DNA of 64,000 nucleotides from Hyphomicrobiales bacterium (GTDB taxonomy: Bacteria; Pseudomonadota; Alphaproteobacteria; MED-G09). Both the position numbers and the translations under genes were made by a program. The notes under the pieces are model-generated. The model worked only from the letters and a program-made list of their open reading frames with translations, searched no databases and was not told the DNA's origin. The DNA lies in contig JAOLDG010000002.1 in the NCBI GenBank assembly GCA_028339975.1, forward strand, positions 72,302 to 136,301, read 5' to 3'. This document shows, piece after piece, positions 8,061 through 17,152 of this stretch; position 1 is the first letter of the stretch, and every line of letters begins with the position of its first letter.

Positions 8061-9554
8061 TCATTCTTTCGAGTTATTTTTTAGAGCATCCTTAGCAGCG
8101 GTAAAAAGTGCTTGAGATTTATTAACAGTCTCATTGTATTCATATTCCTCATTGGAGTCATATACAACACCGCCCCCCGCTTGAACATACATAACCTCAT
8201 TTTTTATAATTGCAGTTCTTAGGGCTATAGCTGTATCCATATCACCGTTAGCTGAAAAATAACCAACTGCTCCTGCATATATTCCTCTTTTTTCTTTTTC
8301 CAGCTCATCTATTATTTCCATTGCTCTTATTTTAGGGGCCCCTGAAACAGTACCTGCTGGGAAACCTGCCGATAATGATGATATTTGATCTTCGCCATCC
8401 CTAAGATCTCCTTCAACAGTTGATACAATATGAATTAAATTCGAAGTTTCTTGAATGCCAAATGAATCCTTAACATTAACAGATCCAATTTTCGATACGC
8501 GCCCAACATCATTTCTCCCTAGATCAAGAAGCATAAGATGCTCAGCTCTTTCTTTGGGATCAGAAAGGAGTTCCTTTTCAATTTCACGATTAGGCATATT
8601 TTGTTTAAGTCTTGTTCCAGCAATTGGTTTAATTGTAATCTTTCTATTTTCAGTTTTAACTAGTGTTTCTGGGCTTGATCCAACTATAAAACAATCGTCT
8701 AAATCTAAATAATACATATAGGGAGAGGGATTTATCTTCCTCAATGATTCGTATAGCTTAAATGGTGAAATTTTAAACGGAGCAGAAAATCTTTGGCTTG
8801 GAACAACCTGAAAAATATCTCCAGCAATAATATAGTCTCTGGCTTTTTTTACCATTTCAAAATATTCTTCTTTTGTTGTATTTGATTTTGGACTATCTAA
8901 TTTTTTTTGCTTAAAAAAACTATCCTTATATAAAATTTCTTGATTAAGATTATTAAAAATTTCCTGAATGCTTTTTCTTATAATTTTATAATTTTCATCG
9001 GGAGATAAATTTTTTTCGGGTCTTGAGCATGAATAAATTGATATTTCTTGAGAAATATTATCGAAAACTATAACTATTGAGGGTCTCAGTAAAATAATAT
9101 CTGGAATGCCTAGGGCATCTTTATTTTGGTTTGGAAGATTTTCTATATTTCTAACAAAGTCATAACCAATATAACCATAAACACCCGCAGCAACTGAAGG
9201 GATATTTTTAGGTATTTCAAGGTGACTATTTTTTATAAATTCTTTTACGCTTTCATTTACTTGACCGGACTTCCTTGAAACCTCAATGCCGTTTTTTTCA
9301 ATTATTGACTCATTGTCTTCTACTTTAAAGATTAAGTCAGGATTTAGTCCTATAATTGAAAACCTACCTTTTGTATCACCATCCTGAAGTGACTCGAATA
9401 AAAATGAATTTTTGTTATTTCTAGAAGTCTTTAAGTAGGAGGATATTATTGTTTTGTCGTTACTAGAAAATTTAAACCCTACAATTTGAGGTATACCATT
9501 TTCATATTTTTCTTTAAAATCTTTGAATTTTGGTTCAAGAATAATATCTGTCAT
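8061..9554 (-). CDS. trpE: Anthranilate synthase component I
   Basis: TrpE makes anthranilate from chorismate, the committed step to tryptophan. The 497-residue protein has the chorismate-binding core in its C-terminal half: AGDIFQVVPSQRFSAPF, INPSPYMYYLDL, KPIAGTRLKQ, LGRNDVGRVSKIGSV, FPAGTVSGAPKIRAMEII and QAGGGVVYDS. An N-terminal region consistent with the tryptophan feedback site precedes it. It begins 3 bp after the ppiD stop, so there is no room for a trp leader peptide or attenuator directly before trpE. Confidence 0.96.
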   Translation of the reverse strand: MTDIILEPKFKDFKEKYENGIPQIVGFKFSSNDKTIISSYLKTSRNNKNSFLFESLQDGDTKGRFSIIGLNPDLIFKVEDNESIIEKNGIEVSRKSGQVNESVKEFIKNSHLEIPKNIPSVAAGVYGYIGYDFVRNIENLPNQNKDALGIPDIILLRPSIVIVFDNISQEISIYSCSRPEKNLSPDENYKIIRKSIQEIFNNLNQEILYKDSFFKQKKLDSPKSNTTKEEYFEMVKKARDYIIAGDIFQVVPSQRFSAPFKISPFKLYESLRKINPSPYMYYLDLDDCFIVGSSPETLVKTENRKITIKPIAGTRLKQNMPNREIEKELLSDPKERAEHLMLLDLGRNDVGRVSKIGSVNVKDSFGIQETSNLIHIVSTVEGDLRDGEDQISSLSAGFPAGTVSGAPKIRAMEIIDELEKEKRGIYAGAVGYFSANGDMDTAIALRTAIIKNEVMYVQAGGGVVYDSNEEYEYNETVNKSQALFTAAKDALKNNSKE

Positions 9555-9557
9555 TAC

Positions 9558-11459
9558 TTAAAAAGATCCTTCAGGTTCTTGTGTCTCGAAAAGGGCCTCC
9601 AATCTTTCTGGAAAAATTTCTGATGATAATTCTTTCTGATGTTCTTCAGCTAAGGAATAAGCTAAATCATTTTCCAATCTTTGCTTATTAACTTTATCTA
9701 TAGCCATAATCCTCTCTTCTGTTCTCTCGAGAAGGGATATTTCATTAACAACGCCAATAATTTTACTGTCCCCAATGCCAACATTTGCAATAAATGATGA
9801 TCCTTTTTCAGTTTTAAATATTTCATCTAAAGCTTGAGTTGAAAATATTTCATTTGCTGATGATCTACTCAAAGTACCACTTTTTGCTATCGCTGTATTA
9901 ATTTTATCTGAGGTATATTCTAAATTATTATTATCTGAATTTAGAGTATTAAAAATCTCTGTAGCTTCTTTTTCCATTCTATCTATTGATTGATTTTTTG
10001 CTAAGGTATTTTTTATATCCTCACTAACTTCAGTAAAAGAGATTTGAATTGGAGTGTTTATATCATCCACTCTAATAAAGGCTATATTTCCATCCTCATC
10101 CTCTATTGGATCTATTTCTATATCAGTGCCGTTACCAAAAACATTTTCAATTATAAGATCACTTAATGGAGAATTGATATAGCTTCCATCAGTTTTCTTT
10201 CCAATATTTGATATTGATTTGAGTATTTTAATTGGAAGATCATTTTCTAATGCTATTTCCTCTAAGGTTTTACCGCTTGCCCTGGAATCTTCTATATCGG
10301 CATAAACTTTATATATATTATCCTGAGCTCTTTCAGACTGAATTGATAATATTACATCGTCCCTAACATCACTAAGTAACATTTCTTTTTCATTAACAAT
10401 TTCTTTAACATAAATCAAAGATGGCCCAAATGGACTGTCAATTGGGCCTACTAATTCTCTAATATTAGAGTTAAATGCCTTTTTTGAAATTTCTTCGCTA
10501 ATTCCCTCTTTAGCTGAAATAAGACCCTGATCAACGTCAGAGTTTTCTAAACCTCTATCCTTTAGTAATGTTTCGAGATCATTATTGTCCTTATAATTTT
10601 CTAACGCCTCAAGCGCTTCTATATCTGAAGTAAAGGGTATAAGGTCATACGTTCTTTTTTCAGGCTCAAAGTAGTCATATTTATTATCTTCATAAAAACT
10701 TAGAACTTCCTCATTAGTAATGTTATAAGATGATGCTATATCTTTTATAATCAATGATATAAAGGAGAAGTCTCTAGTTTCATTTGTTTTGTATAAATTC
10801 TTATTTTTATTATAAAAATCTAAAGAATCTTCATCACTAATTTGATCTAACTCAGCATTATCTTTAGGGCTTATAATTATATAATCAACGTTTCTTCTTT
10901 CAAATTGATATTTATAAAGCAAATCATTAAGTGAGCTCGGAGGTTTAATATTTGTAAATACTGATTTTGATAACTGCTCTTGAATATGAAAGTCTCTTTC
11001 AATTGCAAGATAAACATCTTCAGTTAATCCATTTTGCCTTAACACTTGCTCAAAAATATTTTTATCAAACTGGTTAAAAGCGTTTTTAAAGGTATTTGTT
11101 GATAAGATTCTTTTCTTCAAGGCCTCCTCAGAGGCGATCAGTTCCATTTCATCACCCGCTGCATTAATTGAAGTTTCTACTATAATTCTATCTAAGACCT
11201 GATAGTGAAGACCTGCATTTTTAGCTTCATCAGTGCTTATTAATCTTTGAGCATCATTGGAAACGCGATTTATTTCTCTATTAAATCTAAATAAATAGTT
11301 TTGAGCATTAACTTCCCTATCTCCAATTTGAGCAAGAATATTGGCGTTATAGCCTCTAAATATATCCCCTACACCCCAAATTGAAAAAGCAAAAACTAGC
11401 AAAAAAATTAAAGCTATTCCTAAAGGACCGGTGGCATTTTTTCTTAAAAAATTTAACAT
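9558..11459 (-). CDS. ppiD: Periplasmic folding chaperone / SurA-N domain peptidylprolyl isomerase, PpiD type
   Basis: The 633-residue protein has a short cytoplasmic N-terminus, one membrane anchor (about residues 15-33, LGIALIFLLVFAFSIWGVG) and a large periplasmic part with SurA_N-like helices (NRVSNDAQRLISTDEAKNAG region) and a parvulin-like middle. This is the PpiD architecture: an inner-membrane chaperone near the Sec exit that helps outer-membrane proteins fold. The parvulin domain is divergent and catalytic activity cannot be assumed. It lies directly upstream of trpE and divergent from tpiA, the standard alphaproteobacterial arrangement. The C-terminal tail is acidic. Confidence 0.88.
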   Translation of the reverse strand: MLNFLRKNATGPLGIALIFLLVFAFSIWGVGDIFRGYNANILAQIGDREVNAQNYLFRFNREINRVSNDAQRLISTDEAKNAGLHYQVLDRIIVETSINAAGDEMELIASEEALKKRILSTNTFKNAFNQFDKNIFEQVLRQNGLTEDVYLAIERDFHIQEQLSKSVFTNIKPPSSLNDLLYKYQFERRNVDYIIISPKDNAELDQISDEDSLDFYNKNKNLYKTNETRDFSFISLIIKDIASSYNITNEEVLSFYEDNKYDYFEPEKRTYDLIPFTSDIEALEALENYKDNNDLETLLKDRGLENSDVDQGLISAKEGISEEISKKAFNSNIRELVGPIDSPFGPSLIYVKEIVNEKEMLLSDVRDDVILSIQSERAQDNIYKVYADIEDSRASGKTLEEIALENDLPIKILKSISNIGKKTDGSYINSPLSDLIIENVFGNGTDIEIDPIEDEDGNIAFIRVDDINTPIQISFTEVSEDIKNTLAKNQSIDRMEKEATEIFNTLNSDNNNLEYTSDKINTAIAKSGTLSRSSANEIFSTQALDEIFKTEKGSSFIANVGIGDSKIIGVVNEISLLERTEERIMAIDKVNKQRLENDLAYSLAEEHQKELSSEIFPERLEALFETQEPEGSF

Positions 11460-11601
11460 TTTAAAATAACCTTAAAGTATTTTATCAAAATTTCATGCAT
11501 ATTGTATCTTTGAATAATAAAAGGCAAGATTTTGCTCTAAAGTTTATCAACTTATTTTAATATAAATTGATATTATTAAATTTATTTTGTAAAAATTTAT
11601 A

Positions 11602-12360
11602 ATGATTAAAAATAAAAAATTATTAATTGCTGGTAACTGGAAGATGAATGGTTTTAAGAAAAATCTTTCAGTAATTTCATTGCTTATTAAATATATAAAA
11701 CTTAAAAAATTAAAAAGCTCGGAAATTTTGATCTGTCCGCCAAATACACTCATAGATTCATTTTCAAATTTAGCGAAACGATCAAAACTCTTAATCGGAG
11801 CCCAGGATTGTTCTGAAAACGAAACTGGTGCATTTACCGGCGAAGTTTCACCTTCTATGCTTAAGGATAGTGGTGCTCAAGCAGTGATATTAGGACACTC
11901 TGAAAGAAGGGAGTATCAAGAGGAGTCCAATAAGTTAATTCATGCTAAGGCAAAGAATTCGTTAAAAAATGATCTTCTAACCATTGTTTGTGTTGGAGAG
12001 TCATTAATTCAGAAAAAAAATCAAAACACCCTCAGAGTTATTGGAGAGCAATTAAAGAAATCCCTTCCAGATAAAATTAACCCTAATAATCTTGTAATTG
12101 CTTATGAGCCAATCTGGGCAATAGGCTCAGGGCTAATCCCTGACAATGCTGATATTTACAAGGTTCACTCATTCATATCAAATAAGCTTAATTCCAGGTA
12201 TGGAAACAAGTCAAAAAAAATTAAAATTCTTTACGGTGGGTCAGTTAATAAAAAAAATGCATTGTCAATACTTTCAATTAAGTATGTTGATGGTGCTCTT
12301 GTAGGAGGGGCAAGCCTTAAGTTTTCAGATTTCAAGGCTATTCTAGATTTTTGTAATTAA
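11602..12360 (+). CDS. tpiA: Triosephosphate isomerase
   Basis: Interconverts dihydroxyacetone phosphate and glyceraldehyde 3-phosphate. Catalytic residues are all present: Lys14 in AGNWKMNG, the histidine in VILGHSERR, the glutamate in AYEPIWAIGSG, and the phosphate loop YGGSVN. The 252-residue length is normal. It is divergent from ppiD across a 142 bp AT-rich spacer that must carry both promoters. It heads the + strand run tpiA-secG-pyrG-kdsA. With enolase nearby it indicates a functional lower glycolytic or gluconeogenic pathway. Confidence 0.97.
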   Translation: MIKNKKLLIAGNWKMNGFKKNLSVISLLIKYIKLKKLKSSEILICPPNTLIDSFSNLAKRSKLLIGAQDCSENETGAFTGEVSPSMLKDSGAQAVILGHSERREYQEESNKLIHAKAKNSLKNDLLTIVCVGESLIQKKNQNTLRVIGEQLKKSLPDKINPNNLVIAYEPIWAIGSGLIPDNADIYKVHSFISNKLNSRYGNKSKKIKILYGGSVNKKNALSILSIKYVDGALVGGASLKFSDFKAILDFCN

Positions 12361-12382
12361 GTTATTAAGAAGTTTGAACTTT

Positions 12383-12411
12383 TTGCATTGTTCGTATACA
12401 AGCAGTATTAA
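12383..12411 (+). promoter_or_regulatory. Putative sigma-70 promoter of secG
   Basis: TTGCAT (12383-12388), 17 bases, TATTAA (12406-12411), about 20 bases before the secG ATG. Spacing is optimal and both boxes are good, but the DNA is AT-rich, so chance matches are common. Confidence 0.4.
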
Positions 12412-12431
12412 AATTTAAGAGTATTATTTAT

Positions 12432-12743
12432 ATGACAAGTTTTATTTTAGTTATTCATTTAATTGTAGCAATTACTTTAGTTGTTTTAGTTCTTCTTCAG
12501 CGATCAGAAGGCGGGGGACTTGGAATTGGTGGAACGGGTGATTTTATGTCCAGTCGTTCAGCTGGAAATATACTTACTAAGCTTACAGCTATTTTTGCGG
12601 CAATATTTTTTTCAACTAGTCTATTGCTTGCTGTTTTATCAAGCGTTAGGGACTCTGATTCAATTGTAAATGATATCGAAGATGTTAGAGTTTCTGATAA
12701 AATTAATGAAATAGATATAAATAATTTACCTGACTTAAATTAA
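12432..12743 (+). CDS. secG: Protein translocase subunit SecG
   Basis: SecG is a small inner-membrane partner of SecYE that helps proteins cross the membrane. The 103-residue protein has two membrane segments (about residues 3-22 and 50-72) joined by the cytoplasmic loop LQRSEGGGLGIGG, the family signature, and ends in an acidic tail. It lies between tpiA and pyrG, its usual place in alphaproteobacteria. Confidence 0.94.
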   Translation: MTSFILVIHLIVAITLVVLVLLQRSEGGGLGIGGTGDFMSSRSAGNILTKLTAIFAAIFFSTSLLLAVLSSVRDSDSIVNDIEDVRVSDKINEIDINNLPDLN

Positions 12744-12793
12744 TACTTAAGAAGGCTTCCATTAATTAAAATTTTTAGCTATATTGTTTTTCC

Positions 12794-14416
12794 ATGACAC
12801 GATATATTTTTATCACTGGTGGCGTGGCTTCTTCTCTAGGAAAAGGTATTGCTTCAGCTGCACTCGGTGCATTGCTCCAATCCAGGGGCTATTCAGTAAA
12901 ATTAAGAAAACTTGACCCTTATCTAAATGTTGATCCTGGGACTATGAGTCCTTATCAACACGGTGAAGTTTTTGTAACCGAGGATGGAACAGAAACTGAC
13001 TTAGACTTAGGCCATTATGAAAGATTTACTGATGTTAATTCATCGGTTCAGGATAATATCACTACAGGACAAATATATAATAAGGTTATCGAAAGAGAGA
13101 GAAGGGGAGATTATCTTGGTGGTACTGTTCAAATTATTCCTCATGTCACTGATCAGATTAAAGACTTTATAGTTAATAATAACAAAGGTGTCGATTTTTG
13201 CCTTTGTGAGATTGGAGGAACGGTAGGTGATATTGAGGGGCTTCCTTTTTTTGAAGCAATTCGTCAACTTGGAAATGAATTGCCAACCAGCAAGACTTGT
13301 TTTATTCACTTAACTCTAGTTCCTTATATCGCAGCTGCAGGGGAAGTTAAAACAAAACCAACTCAACATTCCGTTAAGGAACTTCGATCAATTGGTATTC
13401 AGCCAGATGTTCTTGTTTGTAGAAGTGAAAGAGATATTGATCGTTCAGATATAAAAAAAATAGCTATCTTTTGTAATGTTTCCGAGGATTCTGTTATTCA
13501 GGCTCCAGATGTAAGTACTATTTATGCGACTCCAAAGATTTACATGAATAACGGATTTGATACCCAAGTTCTTAAATCTATGAATATTAAGAAGCCAGGT
13601 AAAATTAACCTAAGAAAATGGAATAAGGTTGTTAATAGTATTAATAATCCAAAAGCAGAAATTGATATTGCAGTTGTTGGAAAATATGTTGGCCTTAAAG
13701 ATGCATATAAATCTTTAACCGAAGCCCTAACGCATGGCGGAATAGCCAATGATGCTAAGGTAAATATTCACTGGATTGATTCAGAAATTATTAAAAATAA
13801 AAAAAATATGAATAAACTAAAATCAATGTCAGGAATACTTGTTCCAGGGGGTTTTGGAAAAAGAGGTGCTGAAGGAAAAATATTAGCGATAAATTTCGCA
13901 AGAATTAATAAGATTCCATATTTTGGAATTTGTTTTGGAATGCAGCTTGCAGTAATAGAAGTGGCAAGAAATATGGCTAAAATTAAAAATGCTAATTCAT
14001 CTGAGATTAGCAAAACAAAAAATTCCGTTATTGGTTTGATGACGGAATGGGAAAAAGACCATAAAAAGTTTGTTAGAGACAATGATAGTGATTATGGAGG
14101 TACTATGAGGTTGGGGTCTTACCCTGGACTAATAAAGAGTGGCTCCTTGGCTCATAAAATTTATAAATCTATTAATATAAAAGAGAGGCATAGGCATCGT
14201 TACGAGGTTAATACTAATTTTAAAAAAGAACTTGAAAAACATGGTTTGAAATTTACAGGAATGTCTCCAGATGGTTTGTTAACAGAAATTGTTGAGCTTA
14301 AAAACCACCCATGGTTTATAGGGGTTCAATTCCATCCTGAGCTAAAATCAAGACCATTTAACCCACATCCCTTGTTTGCCTCATTTGTAAAAGCCTCTAT
14401 GAATAATAAAAATTAG
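12794..14416 (+). CDS. pyrG: CTP synthase
   Basis: Aminates UTP to CTP using glutamine and ATP. The N-terminal synthetase domain starts at the initiator with the P-loop region [17 protein letters not shown] and continues with [19 protein letters not shown] and the [11 protein letters not shown] block. The C-terminal class I glutaminase domain shows the nucleophile cysteine in [13 protein letters not shown] and the His/Glu pair in [11 protein letters not shown]. The 540-residue length is standard. It is 50 bp after secG and 16 bp before kdsA, and is probably cotranscribed with kdsA. Confidence 0.98.
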   Translation: MTRYIFITGGVASSLGKGIASAALGALLQSRGYSVKLRKLDPYLNVDPGTMSPYQHGEVFVTEDGTETDLDLGHYERFTDVNSSVQDNITTGQIYNKVIERERRGDYLGGTVQIIPHVTDQIKDFIVNNNKGVDFCLCEIGGTVGDIEGLPFFEAIRQLGNELPTSKTCFIHLTLVPYIAAAGEVKTKPTQHSVKELRSIGIQPDVLVCRSERDIDRSDIKKIAIFCNVSEDSVIQAPDVSTIYATPKIYMNNGFDTQVLKSMNIKKPGKINLRKWNKVVNSINNPKAEIDIAVVGKYVGLKDAYKSLTEALTHGGIANDAKVNIHWIDSEIIKNKKNMNKLKSMSGILVPGGFGKRGAEGKILAINFARINKIPYFGICFGMQLAVIEVARNMAKIKNANSSEISKTKNSVIGLMTEWEKDHKKFVRDNDSDYGGTMRLGSYPGLIKSGSLAHKIYKSINIKERHRHRYEVNTNFKKELEKHGLKFTGMSPDGLLTEIVELKNHPWFIGVQFHPELKSRPFNPHPLFASFVKASMNNKN

Positions 14417-14432
14417 ATTATATGGTTCAAAA

Positions 14433-15257
14433 ATGTCTAAAAAAATAAATATAGGAAATATTAGCTTATCAAATTCATCTCAAATTTGCGTAATTGCTGG
14501 TTTAAATGTTTTAGAAAATATTGAAATGACTATTGATGTGGCATCACATCTACAAAAAACAACTAAAGGTTTGGGAATTCCTTTTATTTTTAAGGCTTCT
14601 TTTGATAAAGCAAATCGATCATCAGTTGAATCCTATAGAGGGCCTGGCCTGTCAGAGGGTATTAGGATGTTTGAGGAGGTAAAAAAGTCTCTTAATGTTC
14701 CTATAATAACTGATATTCATGAAATATCGCAAATAGAAAAGGTTTCTGATGTTGTAGATGTTATTCAAATTCCTGCCTTTTTATGTAGGCAAACTGACCT
14801 TATAGAAGCTGCATGTAAATCAAATTTACCCTTAAATATTAAAAAAGGACAATTTCTTTCCCCTGGTCAAATGTCTAATATTATAGATAAATGTTCATCT
14901 TTTGGTAATGATGATATTATTTTATGTGAAAGAGGATCTTCATTTGGTTATAATAATTTAATAGTAGATTTTCTTGGTGTCTCAGAATTAAAAGACACTC
15001 AAAACCCTGTTATTTTAGATGTAACCCATTCACTTCAACTTCCGGGCGGCCAAGGTAACTCTGCTGGCGGAAGGTCAAACCAGGCATTAGATTTAGCCCT
15101 TTGTGGAGCCGCTATAGGCTTGGCTGGTATTTTTTTAGAAGTACACCCCAATCCTGAAAATGCACTTTGTGATGGTCCTTCGGCAACCAAATTAGATGAA
15201 ATTGATACTATTTTATCTAAGGTTAAAGCTTTGGACAATATCGTTAAATCTTTCTAA
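14433..15257 (+). CDS. kdsA: 3-deoxy-8-phosphooctulonate synthase (KDO8P synthase)
   Basis: Condenses phosphoenolpyruvate and arabinose 5-phosphate to KDO 8-phosphate for the lipopolysaccharide core. The 274-residue protein shows FKASFDKANRSS, PIITDIHEISQ, DVIQIPAFLCRQTDL, NIKKGQFLSP and LDVTHSLQLPGG, the conserved blocks of the family. It agrees with lpxB at the window start in implying LPS. It ends 13 bp before the convergent queF stop. Confidence 0.97.
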   Translation: MSKKINIGNISLSNSSQICVIAGLNVLENIEMTIDVASHLQKTTKGLGIPFIFKASFDKANRSSVESYRGPGLSEGIRMFEEVKKSLNVPIITDIHEISQIEKVSDVVDVIQIPAFLCRQTDLIEAACKSNLPLNIKKGQFLSPGQMSNIIDKCSSFGNDDIILCERGSSFGYNNLIVDFLGVSELKDTQNPVILDVTHSLQLPGGQGNSAGGRSNQALDLALCGAAIGLAGIFLEVHPNPENALCDGPSATKLDEIDTILSKVKALDNIVKSF

Positions 15258-15270
15258 GATTTATTAATGA

Positions 15271-15711
15271 TTACCCTCTGCCTCTATAAGGGGTAACTTC
15301 TTGATCAGGTACCCATGCTTTTTTGGGCGGTATTTTATTTTGCCAGAAAATATCGATAGGAATTCCTCCCCTTGGGTACCAATATCCTCCAATTCTAATC
15401 CAGACTGGGTTTAAAAGCTTATTTATAGATTCAACAATTTCCATGGTGGTATTTTCATGAAAAGATTTTGAATCTCTATAGCTATTAAAGAATAATTTTA
15501 AGGACTTTGATTCAACAATCCATTTATTTGGAATATAATCTATTACTATATGAGCAAAATCTGGTTGTCCTGTAATAGGGCATAAGCAAGTAAACTCAGG
15601 CTGTGTTAAGCGAATTACATAACTTGAGCCAACGTTATTATTTTTAACTTTATCTAAAATTTTAATATTTGGACTTGTTGGTTGCTTTGACTGTTTTCCT
15701 AGGTGTTTCAT
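15271..15711 (-). CDS. queF: NADPH-dependent 7-cyano-7-deazaguanine reductase
   Basis: QueF reduces preQ0 to preQ1, the base inserted into tRNA on the way to queuosine. The active-site cysteine lies in EFTCLCPITGQPDFA, with the aspartate following, and the substrate/NADPH motif ESKSLKLFFNSYR is intact. At 146 residues from the ATG at 15711 it is the short unimodular form; a GTG four codons earlier is a possible alternative. It is the last gene of queC-queE-queF. The DNA-modification (Dpd) alternative is unlikely because QueF commits preQ0 to the tRNA route. Confidence 0.94.
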   Translation of the reverse strand: MKHLGKQSKQPTSPNIKILDKVKNNNVGSSYVIRLTQPEFTCLCPITGQPDFAHIVIDYIPNKWIVESKSLKLFFNSYRDSKSFHENTTMEIVESINKLLNPVWIRIGGYWYPRGGIPIDIFWQNKIPPKKAWVPDQEVTPYRGRG

Positions 15712-15731
15712 TTTAATTATCACTCACTTTT

Positions 15732-16358
15732 TTATGGGTACCCAAGTATTTTATGGGTTTGAAGACTTAATTTCCAGTTATTATTATGATTACAAAATTC
15801 TCTTGCATCAATAGTATTACTTTTTATCTTAGGACCATCCATGGGCTGTAATAGAAAGTTTTTAAAATTTAAATTTTCAAAATCTTTAGGTTGGATTTTT
15901 TGCTGAGGAAATACCAACTTTAGCTCATCTCCGAAATTCTGTTTTAATTTTTTATTATCTTTTGGACTTACACAGATCCAATCAATGTTTGAAGGGGCTT
16001 TAATTGTCCCGTTTGTTTCAACGGCTATTTCAAATCCTACCTTATGAAGTTCACTTATGAGAGAATCATTTACTTGAAGTAAAGGCTCGCCACCCGTTAA
16101 AACAATTAAGGGTGTTTGATTTCCTCGCCAAAAAGAAATAGCTTTTAATGCAAGATCTTGAGGATTTTTAAATTTTCCACCGTTTATTCCATTTGTTCCT
16201 ATAAAATCAGTATCACAAAAATTACAAATAGACTTTTTTCTATCTTCCTCTCTACCATTCCAAAGATTACATCCAGAAAACCTGCAAAAGACTGCATATT
16301 TACCGGCATTACAACCTTCTCCTTGTATAGTGAAAAATATTTCCTTTACTGAATACAT
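15732..16358 (-). CDS. queE: 7-carboxy-7-deazaguanine synthase (radical SAM)
   Basis: QueE contracts the ring of 6-carboxytetrahydropterin to 7-carboxy-7-deazaguanine. The cluster-binding cysteines occur as CX14CX2C (SGCNLWNG up to SICNFCDTDF) rather than the usual CX3CX2C of radical SAM enzymes; this longer spacing is known for a subset of QueE proteins, including the Burkholderia enzyme. VLTGGEPLLQ is the SAM-binding glycine motif and FAVETNGT-like VETNGTIKAP follows. The 208-residue length is typical. It is flanked by queC and queF with gaps of a few bases. Confidence 0.94.
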   Translation of the reverse strand: MYSVKEIFFTIQGEGCNAGKYAVFCRFSGCNLWNGREEDRKKSICNFCDTDFIGTNGINGGKFKNPQDLALKAISFWRGNQTPLIVLTGGEPLLQVNDSLISELHKVGFEIAVETNGTIKAPSNIDWICVSPKDNKKLKQNFGDELKLVFPQQKIQPKDFENLNFKNFLLQPMDGPKIKSNTIDAREFCNHNNNWKLSLQTHKILGYP

Positions 16359-16360
16359 AA

Positions 16361-17080
16361 TTAAATTTTCATTTCTGGATTATTTTTAACAAAACTATCC
16401 CATCCCTTAATTCTTAATTCACAAGCTGGGCATGATTTACAGCCATAGCCCCACGGATACCTTTTAGATCTATCACCTTTATAACAAGTATGAGACTCTT
16501 CTAATATAACATCAATAAGCCCTTTTCCACCTGCCTTGTATATGAGATCCCATATTTCATCTTTTGACTTAAACATAAGAGGCGTTTTTATTATAAATTT
16601 TTCATCCATACCGAGACTCAAGCTTTCCTGCATTGAGATGATTGTATCATTTCTACAATCAGGATATCCTGAAAAATCAGTTTCACACATACCCCCGATA
16701 ATATTTTGAATGCTATTTTTATACGAAATTATTGCTGCGTAATTAAGAAAAATTAGATTTCTACCAGGTACAAATGAGCTAGGAAGACCATTCGCCAATA
16801 CTTCAATTTTATTAGAATTCAAAAGGGATGAGTTAGAAATATTTTTTATTTCTTCAAGATTTACAACATGGTCAGTAGATAATTTTCCAATAAAATTATC
16901 CGACATTAAATTCAATTTTTTTAGTAAATTTTTTCTGCACTTTAATTCTACCTTATGCCTTTGACCATAATCAAAGCCAACAGTTTGAACTTCTTTATAG
17001 TTTTGAAGCGCCCAAACAAGACAAGCTGAAGAATCTTGCCCACCGGAAAAAAGAACTATTGATTTATTTTTATCTAACAT
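16361..17080 (-). CDS. queC: 7-cyano-7-deazaguanine synthase
   Basis: QueC turns 7-carboxy-7-deazaguanine into preQ0 with ATP and ammonia. The PP-loop SGGQDSSACL occupies residues 12-21 or so, and the zinc-binding cysteines are at the C-terminus in SHTCYKGDR and GCKSCPACELR. The 239-residue length is normal. It is the first gene of the minus-strand que operon and is divergent from eno across about 70 bp. QueD, which makes its upstream precursor, is not in the window. Confidence 0.95.
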   Translation of the reverse strand: MLDKNKSIVLFSGGQDSSACLVWALQNYKEVQTVGFDYGQRHKVELKCRKNLLKKLNLMSDNFIGKLSTDHVVNLEEIKNISNSSLLNSNKIEVLANGLPSSFVPGRNLIFLNYAAIISYKNSIQNIIGGMCETDFSGYPDCRNDTIISMQESLSLGMDEKFIIKTPLMFKSKDEIWDLIYKAGGKGLIDVILEESHTCYKGDRSKRYPWGYGCKSCPACELRIKGWDSFVKNNPEMKI

Positions 17081-17152
17081 TTACCTATCATTTGTAAAAA
17101 ATAATATTCATTTAATAGCAACTATGTGAGTATAGAGATAGAGGTTTTATTT

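Noticed and set aside
8061-9557. trp attenuator or tandem-Trp leader peptide before trpE
   Set aside because: Only 3 bp separate ppiD and trpE, and no Trp-rich short frame precedes the gene.
11567-11595. TTGATA-N17-TAAAAA as the tpiA promoter
   Set aside because: It would put the start site at or inside the ATG, and in this AT-rich spacer such matches arise easily; no independent support.
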